A stretch of 64,000 nt of DNA from Limnanthes douglasii subsp. nivea (GCA_036936605.1 JAUPFV010000001.1:345227081-345291080); one strand, 5' to 3'; counted from the first letter of the stretch, positions 9,251 through 20,875 are shown. A program made the numbers and translations. Notes: generated by a model not told the origin, from the letters alone.

Positions 9251-12200
9251 ACATCGGAGGCCCATAAATAAGTGTTCTTGTCATTCATGAAGTGGTTGAA
9301 GATTTCTGCGCGTGCTCTAGTTGGCATACACTTGTTATATTTCTTGCCTGCAAACCCGTGCTGGATAATGTCTTTCACATAATGACAGACGAACACTCCA
9401 CAGTCAAGCGAATCTTTATCTTGTCGTGGAATTTCTATAGCTTCTTTAACTTTGTATTCATTCTTCACACGCGGTATGTATCTCTTCTTCATACAATAGT
9501 TCAGCTTGTCAAATAAGAAAAATGTTAGATTCAATTTTTAAAGTTAAATGTGTACTCCTAATGCTGCGAATCACTTTACATTAGGACGCGAGTTCCATCC
9601 TTTTACACGTGATTCGCACACAAAGTGACGTGAGATGTATAAGGAGCCTGCAAATAATGAACACACATCGTCACACAATAATTTTTCATACTACTTACCA
9701 AAGCATCGCCCGTTTTCCTAGTGTCGTCTGGAGTGAATTTGCTAAGAGGGGCCAGGGAATTGTAGTTTTTGGCCGAACCATTCTCCAAGTCTATTACCAA
9801 CAACGTCCAGTGGTTAGTACCTTTTTCATTTATGGTGCATACCGGAATGAATGCGATAAACGTGTCTTTCGCGTTCTCAAAAACTGCGTCAATAACCTTT
9901 GTAACATCTGCTTTTTTGGCTAGTAATGGCTGTATTAGAACCAGTGTACACCATAACAATATCGAACTTCTCATCACTTTAAATGTGTATTTATTAATTA
10001 GATACTAATCGTTGCCACTCCTGAAATCCAAATAGCATTTTGTTTACAGTTGTACTCGTCATCGAGCCCTTCAAAAGGTACGGTCCGGTTTGAATCTTGA
10101 AGCAGCTTATATATTCAGGCATTAATGATCTACAGCACATAAAAAATATAGCTATATCTATAGTAGTTGTCAATTATTTGTGTTCTATCAAGTTTATAAG
10201 CTTTACCTTGAAATCTAGCTCCCATTCGTATGCTACGGCCATTAGCTATGTCACGCTAACACTTAGCCGTTATGTAAATTCTTGTTCTGGAAAATACCAT
10301 ACTTCAAAGTCTAGTTGATCTTCGTTTTGTTGTATTCGAACGACCTTGCGGTATTGACTAACGTCTATTAACTTCGTAGTTGCTATTTCTTTTTCCCAAG
10401 TTTGTTCAATATTTCCCGCCTGTTGCGTCTGTGTAAGTAAATCCCAATTTGGATTTATATTATCTACTAACTGTAAGAAAAACATAAATTTGGTTAAATA
10501 ACCATCCCCAAGTTACAACTCTGTATATGACTGTTATCATAGTTTAGAACTTACCATTGTAGGTGCATCTCGTAACAGACTTTTCGACGCACTAATGTCA
10601 CCCGACTTTCCTCCACTTGAGTGTATAGCCGTCGCCTTATCAATTTCGTCAAAAAATGATTGTGTACATAGTACGAATTCATCATCGAGGTTTGGAAGAT
10701 CAAAACAATCTGCTTCCACTTCCACTGCTGGTTGTAGTTGTTCTCTTATCTCAGGCTGTGTTAGTACTTCTACCTTTGCTTTGCGTTGCACTTCCAACTT
10801 GGTTTGCAATTCATTTGTTGATTTTATAGCAGTTCCCAATTCCACTCCGGTTTCAGTTTTGGGTTTTTGAATAACAGTTGGTGTGCAAGGGACTATTCCT
10901 TTCTGTAACCTTCTCTTTCTCACATGACATACCTGGAAAAATGTAACCAACGGTACGTGTTACATTATAAAAGGACGCGAGTCGTGTTTCATAAGGCATA
11001 ACACGCGAGTTACGCATAACATGATGCTGTATATTGCGCGGTACGAAACAGACACATGAATGGGTGGGCTATCAAGATGCGCGAGTTACGCATCCATGGG
11101 AACATGTACATAGCGTAACCTCACGCGATTCAGGCGCAAAGAAATACGATAATCGCGATTCGCACCACGCGAGACACATAAGACGCTAGAGACATTCTTG
11201 TGACCTCATACAATTTTGCTACAAGCACGCGTGTTAGACCTAACATATTTCTCTTGCGCGATTTGAAAGGCCATAGGGTTCTTGTATAGAGTAAATATTA
11301 CTTTGACAGCTTCGTTTGAGCCCGGTTTTTGATGTTACAACATTCTCCTTGCTTACTAATCACATAATAACTATAACATAATATTTGCGGAACTTGAAAA
11401 ATTAAAAACATTCCCTATTGTATTAAACAACAGTTAAAACCCACTATTTAAATCCGAAGTTTGAAAAACAGCAGCGTGGCCAAATTAAAAACAAATAAAC
11501 TTTAACATAGCTATAAGAAGTTGAATCTTTATAATTTAAGATCCACTTACATCTTCATGTCCTTTCTTTATGGCCTTCAGTACGCTAGAGGGAGTTTCAT
11601 GTGGCCCAGTTCTATTCATTTCCATCCCACTTGTTTGCTCACCAACATTTTCAATTTCCAAATCTCCTTTCGTGCCTTTTGAATCAACATCACCACAAAC
11701 TGTATCAACTGCAGCCTCTGCACGATTCTGTTCTCCCGCAGTCTCATTCGTATTCCTTTTTCCTACAACATCTGCCTGTAACTCTTGTGCCGTTTCAGCT
11801 ACAACCTCAAATGGTTCTACATCTATTGGTATTGGTCCAGGTGTTGCTGCCATAATAGCATGTTGCACTGCTTGGTCTTGAAACTCTTTAGCAGTTTTGG
11901 AGGTTACATTAATTGCTTCCGCTTTGATGGATTTTGGCTTATGCTGCTCAGCTTAGTCTTCAAACTCTTGTGCAGTTGCAGCCACAACAACATTCGGTTC
12001 TTCTTCTATGGGTACAATACCAATTTCCCCCTCAGCAGCTCTGACTGCACCCACACCGATCTCTGCCTCAACCGTGGATGGGACTGTGCCCACATCGATC
12101 TTTGCCTCAACCGTGGACGGGACAAGCCTGCATTTGTCAACTCCCAAAACATACAAAGTTTTTTCATTTACCTGCCCTTCCCCCGATGTCTCAGTAACAT

Positions 12201-14531
12201 CATTCGTTCGTTCAGGAGCTCCAGATGCATTATTCTCCTCATCCGTTTCACCTCCATCTTCTACCCCCTCATGTGTGTCTTCTTCATTGTCATCAGGTGT
12301 AGAACCCTCTACAACTACTTCTTCTTTATCAAGTTTTTTTCTGTCCTTCTTCTAACTTTTTGAACCCATGTTTTCTTGAGACATAAACAATGGTTTTAGG
12401 AACCTCATCCACTGTTACTGATACATCGACTCTTTTCACTAGTGACTCCTCTTCTACCGAACAGAAAGGTAGCACACAAACCTTCTCTAGTGCTTCATTA
12501 ACCCCGGCTTCTTCATCTTCTTCGTCACATTTAACAGCTTGTTCTTGAAGCTTCGAAGTCAACAAAGCAACCTCCCTTCGGAGTTCTTCAATCTGTGGTA
12601 AAATTTAACAAGTATTAGGCAAATTAATGAAAATGCAATATTAAAATTTAAAACCTATTGAACGACTTACTTGTCTATTCTTTCGTGCAAGAGAAATCTT
12701 TAGCCTTTTGTTTTCTACGGAGTATCTGTATTTAACACTGGTTCTCTTCTTAACAGACTCCATTTTCTTAAATAAAATATTACAAGCGCTTGCCTTGTAA
12801 ACTTTCATCCTCTTCGTCCGAGTACTTGAGCTGCCCTCTTTCTCTGGTGTATTTTTTTCCTGATCCATCCACCCCTGCAGCTGCTGCCCGTAATCCTCAT
12901 CCCCTCCCTAGTAATCAACTGTACCAGATCCCTGTCTAATCTCCATCTTATTTGTTTCCCCTCCACTACAACACTTGGCCCGCTTCCCTCTTTTACAGAT
13001 CACCGTTTTTTTTCCTTTATCCTGTTAACTTTCTAACAGACCCTGCCCCAGCCTCCCCCGACCCGAATGCCAGTTCTTCAGCTTCCGTCAGCTCGACCTC
13101 TCCATCCAACACCTGCAAAGAAACCTTAACGTTTAAACCAATAGCGTATACGCACGTATAAGACGCGTATTACTCGACGGAAGTATTAGTAAGACGCGAA
13201 TCGTATGTTGATTTACTACTCATGCCTCGCGAGTTATAACACCATCCGCTCCACACACGAGTCACCTTGTACCTGCAATGCGACTGGACCCCCTCGCAAC
13301 AACATCTTACGCGATACAGGTAGTGCAGACTTTGTTGCTGGTTTTTAACCATCCCTAACACAATGCGCGCGTGATGTACGCGATTCGCTTATCCATTCGC
13401 AATTGAGCCTAACTGCATCTCGCGCGCTTTACAGCTTACTAATAAACATACCTCGCGATAGATTAGTGCTACTTGGCGCGAATCACTGTACAAAACAGCT
13501 ATAAACAGCCATAACTTACCTTGTCATCTACCAGCTTCCTCACCCTTTTAAAAACCGCAATAGTGGACTCCTTGCATTCCATTCCCCACCATTTGTAGCA
13601 CCTAGGTATCATGTTTGGCCTTACCAAATCTGCCCCTAGCATGGTGTGCTCCATTATGAAGGGCTGCGAAGTAAAGGAACACTCGTATCACTTTCATAAG
13701 CGAACAAAATAATAAACTAATTGTTCGATACAAACCAATAACACTGCTACGCAGCCGATGACGTGATTGGGTGTCCCTTTCTCCAAACAGTTAACCATAG
13801 ACTTCGTCAGCTTCTCAACAATTTCTCGCGACCAATCATAGTCATTAATTTTGAGCATGTCTTCTACGTAGAAAACCATCGTCCAGCCCATGATATCTCC
13901 AGACACAGAGTAGAACAAGGTAGAACAAATGAATAGTAGCAAAAGCTTCGCAACGTCGGTTACGGATTCCTCACTACCATTCTTTTTCAGCTATTTCTAT
14001 TACTTCATGTATCAAAACAAACAGTAGTTATTTAATTGTATATGCCAAAACATCCCTAAGTCTAATAATATGTTATTTGTACCTTTATCATCCATTTGAA
14101 ACAACCTTTTGGTTTGACGGTCCACTTTTCCTAGCCCTTGGACGCAAGAAATATTTCTGCATCAGTGGAGACTCGTTCTCCGAACCATCTGCAAATCTTC
14201 CAATGAAAGCCCCTGCTCTGTTCATCGGCATTTCCTCCGTTTCGTGTTTAAGACCAAAGATTTCTTTGACATCCTTCGTTGTCAGCTTGACCCGCTTCGA
14301 ACTTATTCTAAAACACCCATTCTTTACAAAATATCTCTTTATAATCTCCTCTATAACTTTGTTAAACCTCTTCTTCGGTAGGTCTTCGTTCCTTGTCGTG
14401 AAGGAAGTTTTAAGCAAAGTATAGAATGACGTGTTCTTTGTAGCCTCAATATGCTCCTCGGTCACTATGTCTTTCTGCAGCAAATCTAATATGCTTACCA
14501 GACTAGACCTGTAAAAAGTACCTTTGCCCAT
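9247..14531 (-). CDS. Ulp1-like (C48) protease gene of the MULE, multi-exon
   Basis: Read from 14531 downwards. The N-terminal exon (14531-14088) has a globular segment with FRISSKRVKLTTKDVKEIFG, the pattern of plant mobile-domain/DUF1985-type proteins. A second exon near 13965-13694 has KLLLLFICSTLFYS, WTMVFYVEDML and YDWSREIVEKL. A third, about 13665-13523, has NMIPRCYKWWGM and ends at a GT donor. A coiled-coil-like piece (IEELRREVALLTSKLQEQ, near 12590) and low-complexity acidic exons (12565-10537) follow. The protease domain is at the end: NHWTLLVIDL (catalytic His, near 9800) and DKDSLDCGVFVCHY (Gln/Cys region, near 9430), stop at 9247. Where the catalytic Asp is normally found the sequence reads NYNSL, so Asp may be Asn. 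Introns between exons carry the CGCGAG motif. Exon joins are approximate and several frames end early, so the copy may be damaged. MULE-borne Ulp1 proteins are thought to act on SUMO-type substrates; the role here is inferred. Confidence 0.7.
10965..11290 (+). repeat. Motif array A6 inside the Ulp1 gene
   Basis: GACGCGAGTCGTG, ACACGCGAGTTACGCA, TGCGCGAGTTACGCA, CACGCGATTC, CACGCGAGACACA and GACGCTAGAGAC, all on the plus strand although the gene runs on the minus strand. It is bounded by exons near 10950 and 11536. Confidence 0.7.
13155..13515 (+). repeat. Motif array A7 inside the Ulp1 gene
   Basis: GACGCGTATTAC, GACGCGAATCG, CTCGCGAGTTATA (self-complementary core), CACGAGTCACC, TACGCGATAC, TACGCGATTCGC, GGCGCGAATCAC, with reversed forms near 13417 and 13452. 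Orientation bias is weaker than in the other blocks. Confidence 0.6.
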
Positions 14532-14639
14532 AGCAGAACCTGTTTAAACAAAACAACACACACGTAAGATTTTAGCAATGCTTAGCTCCTCACAGAACTA
14601 TGTCCTACTACAACTCTTTATAAAGAAAACTTCAATCAG

Positions 14640-15320
14640 GCATTGGACACAACGCGTGTTACCCCTTCAACGTCGCGCGATTTAAAAGACAACGACAAGT
14701 GTACTGGCCACTTACACTAAGTCTCGCAACACACTGAATACACAACGCGCGTATTACTCTCATCCTCAAATTCTTACTTCTCATTATCTTACTTCCTATC
14801 GCGAGACAGGACATAGACTCAAGCGAGATGAAAAGTTTGAAATGATCTGCCGACATAGCGTGACAAGTACGCGAGACCCGATTGGCTGAAACCCACTACT
14901 TCAACCAACCTAAATACTAACCAGCCTGACGCGAGATCAGTTTTACGATGACAACGTAATACGCGCCTTTTAACGGGGCAAACCGTACTAACACATAATA
15001 TGCGTATCTCAATCAACCATTTCCATCATGCTACATGTGAAAAGCATCTATTGCCCTAACAATGGATTCACAGAACAAACGCGATACACCACCACGAACT
15101 ACTCTACCACAACTCAAAGCTACCAAAATTAAACCAAACCGCTCCAAACCACCTCAAACCACCTAAGGCCTCACGCGAGACATATTAAAAAAACGACTAG
15201 CAACAACCCACATACTATCCCTAAACCACTCACTAACGCGAGACGCTGATCCAGATATGAGCAAAACTACTTCAACTGCACACAGTTCACTGCCTCGCGC
15301 GAGACAGTGACCGTCTTACA
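14640..15320 (+). repeat. Motif array A8 upstream of the Ulp1 gene
   Basis: Copies mostly of the form CGCGAGAC: ATCGCGAGACAGG, ACGCGAGACCCG, GACGCGAGATCAG, CACGCGAGACATA, AACGCGAGACGC, CGCGCGAGACAG. The block lies in the presumed promoter and leader of the minus-strand gene, which starts at 14531. Beyond 15320 towards the right end (15934) the motif is not seen. Confidence 0.7.
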
Positions 15321-15934
15321 GTTAACCACCTCTGATTCCATGTTCCATTTTTCCAAATAACTTACCTTGCACTCACCGGCCTGGAAATCTAACCCAACTA
15401 CTGAACCAATAAGCCAGTTAACCAACAAAAACGGTTCTTATCGATATCATGAAACATGCAATCTACTATACACGATTAATAAAAAATGTTTGGCCTAACC
15501 TTCACTGTAGTTTCCACCGTTCGAACTTCACCTGCACCGGTGGTTCTTGCTTCAGACGAGGAAAAACAAAAAACAGTCTACACAACGTATACGAAGCACG
15601 TCGGTCGTTTCGAACCACACTTCTTCTACCCTCGTCGGAGTTTCTATTCTCGCACTCGCCGGAGGTTGTTCGCAAAAAACAAGACTGTGGACAGACTTCT
15701 TTTGGGTTCTACTTCTTCTCTGACTTTCTCCTACTGTCTTTTCGGTATCTAAAAGTTTTTGGGATTTGGGAAGAAAGTAAAAATTAGAAAAATAGTAACC
15801 TACTTTCTCTTTCTTCTAGTAGTAGGGCTAATTTGGTAAAAATATTGTCCTCTGACTACAAGAGTAAGGGTCTCATATTTTTGGTATTTATTTAGGATTA
15901 GATATTTGTAAATATATTTATGGGTACTTTTCCC

Positions 15935-15943
15935 TTGAAAAAA
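15935..15943. repeat. Right target-site duplication of the MULE
   Basis: TTGAAAAAA, paired with 1514-1522. The region is A-rich, so chance similarity is possible, but length and placement exactly at the terminal-repeat ends argue for a true duplication. Confidence 0.65.
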
Positions 15944-16279
15944 ACTATTAATAAAAATAAATGAAAGATATATTGGACCAGACAATATACAATACAATTT
16001 TAACATATTAGTATATATAATTCACCAACAATTACGTGTACTCCTCTTGTGTTTGTGTTTTTGTTTTTATTACCCTTATATATAAGAGCAGTGTCTTTAA
16101 AACATTTTGTAAAAGCCTATGGTTATTCTTCTTGTGCAAATAATACCCTAGTTTAAATTAGAGCCGGATCCTGATAAAACTAAAAAAATAAGAAAACAGG
16201 AAAAAAGAAATAATGAGGAGACAAAAACAAGGAAAAAGGTCAATGTCAATGATAGCTGTAAGGAAGGACGAAAAGGGCA

Positions 16280-16330
16280 ACTATATATCCTTTTCCTTTA
16301 TATATGCTACAAAATATTCGTTAGAGAAAA
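16280..16330 (+). promoter_or_regulatory. Possible TATA region for MIR167
   Basis: AACTATATATCC and TTTATATATGCT lie about 110-130 bp upstream of the miR167 stem. Plant MIR genes are Pol II transcribed with TATA boxes, but the AT-rich context makes this weak. Confidence 0.3.
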
Positions 16331-16414
16331 ATTAAAGAGCTGCATTTGTATATATCTATATATACATATATAGTTGAAGATGCATGAGTGTTTCAACATG
16401 TACAAGACATGTTG

Positions 16415-16612
16415 GTTTTGAGAGGTTAAAGCTGCCAGCATGATCTGGTAATCGGTCATTCCTTTTATCAGTGTTAGATTCTTTAGCTCTTACATATCAT
16501 TTTTGTGCATAAGATGCTTTACTTTATTAGGTTAGAAGTATAAACATGAAAAGCAAAGAAATAGAAAGATATGATAGTTTGACCAGGTCATCTAGCAGCT
16601 TCAATCCCTCAC
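16415..16612 (+). ncRNA. MIR167: MIR167 precursor hairpin
   Basis: The 22-nt mature sequence lies at 16427-16448. It begins TAAAGCTGCCAGCATGATCT and ends GG, which is miR167 with A at position 2, a form known in some dicots. The opposite arm at about 16583-16603 reads CCAGGTCATCTAGCAGCTTC and pairs with it with a few mismatches and one bulge. Pairing continues outward: GGTTTTGAGAGGTT on the left against AATCCCTCACTTACC on the right. The loop is about 135 nt, within the range for MIR167 genes. The mature miRNA targets ARF6/ARF8-type auxin response factors in plants. The primary transcript limits are not visible. The gene begins less than 500 bp from the right end of the MULE, so its upstream region may have been altered by that insertion. 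Confidence 0.88.
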
Positions 16613-17955
16613 TTACCAACAATGGCCCCTAACAGCACTCTGATGACTATTCATTTGCCTCAACCACAAGCAACAGTTTTTGCTCGGTCGGATAAGATCT
16701 TTGGCGAAAACAGGTGTACTCTTTTTTTTCTCAATCAGTTAAGTAATATGAAAAAATGTATGAGATGAGGTCGAAATATATCATATACAAGAAATTGGCA
16801 TAAAGATGACTTATATGATTTCGAAGGAATAGCTGAACAGCACACTAGAAAAGCAACAAAGGACTGAAGCGCACTAGTTGTAAAACCTATTGTTACAGCT
16901 TCTTTTGTCTTGGTACACATTTTGTAGGAGGTCGATTGTCATGTTCGAGCCTTTGATATTTTGTACTTAAATTGAGGCTGTTCATTTTAAATGTCGCAGA
17001 GGTGTACATGTGTATGGAGGCAGCTGATTTTCATAAACACTTCGTTGCGGCTGTGATAGTCTCTTATTTACCTTAAAGCTTATGGTCCAATTCTTTTGAT
17101 TCATTTGCTCTTTTATTATATCCATCTGTTGTGGAATATCTTTACGGCAAACTTCTGGTCTCGAGCACATTTATATGTAAACGCGTTGCTATAGTCTGTG
17201 GATGCCTCCTTAGATGGTGATTTTCTTTTACAGGTCTCTGGTTTCATTGGGGTTGGTGGAACCCAGGTCAATGGTATGGAGAAACTCTTCTACTCTGACA
17301 ATTTTCACAGACAATGGGTTGAGACTAATTTTCACTGGCTATCTGGATGTTTTATGACATTTTTTAGCCATATCTGAGGTTGTACTTTAACTGACTATTG
17401 TTATATAGTGTGTATGTTAATCTTTTGCGACTGTTTTGGGCCAATGCGTTGGTATTTGGTCTCTTTCAAGATGTTGGCAAGTCTCAGGAGGTATACATGT
17501 ATATTGATGTGGGCTACTGTTTTGAATCCCACTTTGAATTTGTTAGGCTTGTTTTGTAGTTAGAGTTAGTGTGGATTGTCATGTCTTATCATGTTATCAT
17601 GACAGTATAATGAACGATGTCCATCTTTCAAGTGTGGGAAGTTTGTTAGCCCGTCTACAATAGATTAGCTGTACAAAGACAAAAAAATTATAGTTACTAA
17701 ATTTACAACACGGTCAGAAAAATGACCAAATAAAACATCTGTAGTAACAAATAACCAAACTGTTAGCAGATGCGTTACAATCTTTTACATAACTGGTTTT
17801 ATCATAGAGATGGTCCTATAAAATTATTTAGCAAATGCATTAAAGCTCTTCTACGGAACAAAAAGAATCAGAGCTTTACAATCCCATACTTATTCTACAT
17901 TTGGGGCACTATGGGATGCCGAAACATTGCTAGAGATAACAATATATATCAATCG
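16613..17955. other. Spacer between MIR167 and RNASEH2C
   Basis: No conserved coding signal. The first part is probably the 3' portion of the primary miR167 transcript and the last part the 3' UTR of the RNase H2 gene on the opposite strand. The two genes are convergent. Confidence 0.5.
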
Positions 17956-20004
17956 TCAATCTTTTTGCTGAGCAGTGGATGTGCTAACCAGGTCTTCAGC
18001 TTTCACAGGCTTGTGCAACTACAATCAAACATTCATTATTAATTAAGTTGGCTGAAATGTACAAGTAAGACGAATTTTTACTCATTGTGAATATAACCAG
18101 AAACCATAGCACAGAACAGCAGTAGGCATCCAGATAGAAAAAACAAATTCATAGCTTATTAGTGAGAGCAGAGCCAACAATATATATTCAATAAGAATTC
18201 ATCGGAAAATCCTAAAGAAGACTCTAAAAACTAGAATCCTGTTTGATTCGTGAAAATTTTGATAAATCTAGAAGTTTCAGCGGAGCATGGGACTCTTCTA
18301 TTGTTTCCTTCTAATTTTATGACATACCAGGCAAAATAGTGGGAGTTTAGAGAAAGCAAATATATATAATATCTCTAAAAATCTGGATAACAAAAATAGT
18401 TTCCATTGCATAGTTCATTTAGCAAGTCCAGAGATATAAAAGAAAACAACTCATCTCCCAGTAAACACTATATACATATATATATACAAGCAACAAAGTG
18501 AATTTCAATAAATCAGACAGTGTATGGAAGAATACTCACTGCCTCTGCAACAGCAAACCAATGGAAAGAACGTGAGAAAGCATCATCTTGAGATGGAAGA
18601 CTTTCATTATTCCAGTATGTCAGTTTATCAAAATTCGCCTTCATCTCCCAGCATGAGTTTCCTTCAGTCATACACGATGCTTTTCTCTTGCCATTCTTCT
18701 TCTTTCCAAGAACAAAGCCTTCAAAAAGACAATTAGAAATGATAATTCAAATCATGTCGGATCAGCAACCAATAAAGTGGTTAAGTTCCAAGTGAAACTA
18801 ATAAGAATGAATGAATAAGAGACAGCTTGCTTTAAAAGAAGTATCAGTTCAATCTGAGAAAGAGCTTCCACAATATAGGTGACCCGTAGGAAGACTCTTA
18901 TCTTGGAGTGGAGTGCGTCAGTGACGATATCTATTTTGATTGAATATGATTCGGCACTGCTCTTACCAAGTGGACAAAAGTAGACATATCCACAAAATAA
19001 TTTCATCCATGATGTATGGCTTATTGCATAAGGTAGAAACATAGTTGACACTACCAAATGAACATGATTACATACTATTACATCAATTCGCGACATGACA
19101 AAATCATGGAAGCCCTTTATGTCTTCATTTCTAGAATAGTTGCACAGATCAAGACAAAATCAAGGATGTGGATCTTGTAATGAAGTTGTATAAAAGATTG
19201 TGGAGGCTCTTGCAATTAAGTTAGTAACAGTGTGTTATACTTGTTTTCTCAAGCATTTCCCAAAAGAGTTTGGAAGCCAAACGCTTGAGAAACCACGGTT
19301 GCAGCAATGAAAATGCACCTTATATAAACCTAGAGAGTGATCTCAAGTGTTGAAAAACATATTTATCCAAAGCAAGAACTCTGATTGGTTGTCACTTTAC
19401 ACAAATTAAACGAACGTGTGACCGGCCCAGACAAGCACTAATAAAGCTCTCTCCAATCAAGAGACTAAATGTTACATGCACCCCATTTTACCCACTTAGA
19501 GCTAATAAGTTACAATGGGTTGACAAGGTCTGCCAATTATCTCTCAAGAGATAAGCTATATCACTCAATAGTCATAACAAGGACAGTGCGTTAGACACTT
19601 GCTCAGTCCAACAAATCACATAACAAGTTCAATCGGATTCGATAAGAGCCCAACTGTAATACCTGAGTAGCCTTTTGGTAGTGAAATTGTAGCTCCTTGC
19701 AACTTCCTTCCTCTGAAATGCGCTTCTTCTGTTTTCAATCCATCAACCTCGACTCCTGGAAATCACAATAGTGTTTAGCAATTCGTGTTTGAGGCAAAAA
19801 TCAATTGGAAATTACATTTAGAGAGAGAGAGAGAAGGCGGGAGATACCTGTGGATTTGGGTTTGAAATAGTGAGCGACGTCGCTCGGGCCATCGTATTTG
19901 ACGCAGCAAGGGAGGTTGTGGACTTGACCGCTGAGATTCATCATCACTGAACCGCCGCCGCTTAAATCGATGGTGGTACTTGTCGATGCATTATCTTCCT
20001 CCAT
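17956..20004 (-). CDS. RNASEH2C: Ribonuclease H2 subunit C
   Basis: Non-catalytic subunit of the nuclear RNase H2 complex, which removes ribonucleotides and RNA-DNA hybrids from DNA. Four exons join in frame with GT-AG introns: 20004-19848, 19755-19663, 18718-18540 and 18018-17956, giving 163 residues. Conserved family segments are visible in order: SGQVHNLPCCVKYDGPSDV and HYFKPKSTG in exon 1, FRGRKLQGATISLPKGYSG in exon 2, FVLGKKKNG, then FHWFAVAEA in exon 3, and LHKPVKAEDL in exon 4, with stop TGA at 17956-17958. The start ATG at 20004 is the first in the frame and precedes a short Ser/Thr-rich N-terminus. Exon 1 ends in an AG donor context followed by a GA-rich intron start. All exons are open and no damaging change is seen, so it looks functional. 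Confidence 0.92.
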
Positions 20005-20824
20005 GATTTCCTATTCGTGGTTTAGACTGAATAGTGTGATTCACAGTCACTGTAACCTAAAACCTAAAGCTTCAAAATTGCTCTCTACCTGAAAGGGAAA
20101 ACTCTTCTTTCCCGCCTTTTTCTTTCTTAAAATCTTGTCTTTTTTAGGTTTATGTTTTCGGCACGGCATTTTTGGATCTTGCATCTTATACCGGTTATCA
20201 TAATTTCATTTTTTTTTTCTCGGAAAAAGGTATAAACAAATTATTGTTAGATTTTGTACCAATTTTTTTTTTCTCTTATTCCCAAAAGGTTTTAAAAATT
20301 CTAAAAATTCATATAATATATGATTCGTTTTACAAATCCCCAATAATGTTAAGATAGGTTATAAATTTAATGGTATAGATTTTTTTTTTCGTTTTTTAGT
20401 CGTATTTTGGTTTGAAATTTTGATTTTTAAAAATTAAATTTTTACGTGATTTCAGTTTTTTGTTTGTTCGTTTGTTGATTTATGATTTTTTGTTTGTTCA
20501 TTTGTTGATTTATGATTGTGTGAAAGTCATACAATTATGTTTAGGTTACATATCTGTATAAATCAGTTATGGTTCGAGGGAGTTAGGGTTTTAGAGTATT
20601 GAGACGGACTTGGATATTGCGTGAAATCTTTATGTTTCTTTATGTACATCACGTGAACGTAATGCAAGTTGTCATGAAATAACCTACGAATGGTAGGATA
20701 GTTTTTGCGTGATCTATGCGACATAATTGACCATTTATATACGTCATGCAATTTTCGGTACTTATTTTGTTTGTTTCCGTACATGTATTGTTGATTCGTT
20801 TCTTACGTCGTTTGACAGTAATAC

Positions 20825-20828
<4 letters not shown>

Positions 20829-20871
<43 letters not shown>
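20829..20871. repeat. (TA)n microsatellite
   Basis: An uninterrupted run of about 20 TA dinucleotides. Confidence 0.9.

Positions 20872-20875
<4 letters not shown>

Larger units (their letters stand above)
1523..15934 (+). mobile_element. 14.4-kb Ulp1-carrying Mutator-like element (Kaonashi/VANDAL-like)
   Basis: The ends are set by three agreeing signals. First, TTGAAGAAA at 1514-1522 and TTGAAAAAA at 15935-15943 form a 9-bp target duplication with one mismatch, the length expected for MULEs. Second, the first 20 bases inside (GAGAAATGTCACGCTAAATA) and the reverse complement of the last 20 (GGGAAAAGTACCCATAAATA) agree at about 14 of 20 positions, so terminal inverted repeats are short and degenerate. 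Third, the coding content is that of a MULE: MuDR-type transposase on the plus strand and a Ulp1-like C48 protease gene on the minus strand. MULEs carrying Ulp1-like genes are known from several plants (Kaonashi); poor terminal repeats are typical of the VANDAL type. The transposase is interrupted, so this copy is probably not autonomous. Confidence 0.8.

Noticed and set aside
9603..10318. Several plus-strand frames opposite the protease domain
   Set aside because: Antisense shadows of conserved Ulp1 exons.
11570..12363. Overlapping plus-strand open frames in the middle of the MULE
   Set aside because: They are antisense shadows of the low-complexity exons of the minus-strand Ulp1-type gene; no motif of their own.
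14077..14424. Plus-strand 115-residue frame
   Set aside because: Antisense of the conserved N-terminal exon of the Ulp1-type gene (14531-14088).
18752..19096. Minus-strand 114-residue frame with hydrophobic segments
   Set aside because: Falls in intron 2 of RNASEH2C, between exons at 18718 and 19663; no conserved content.
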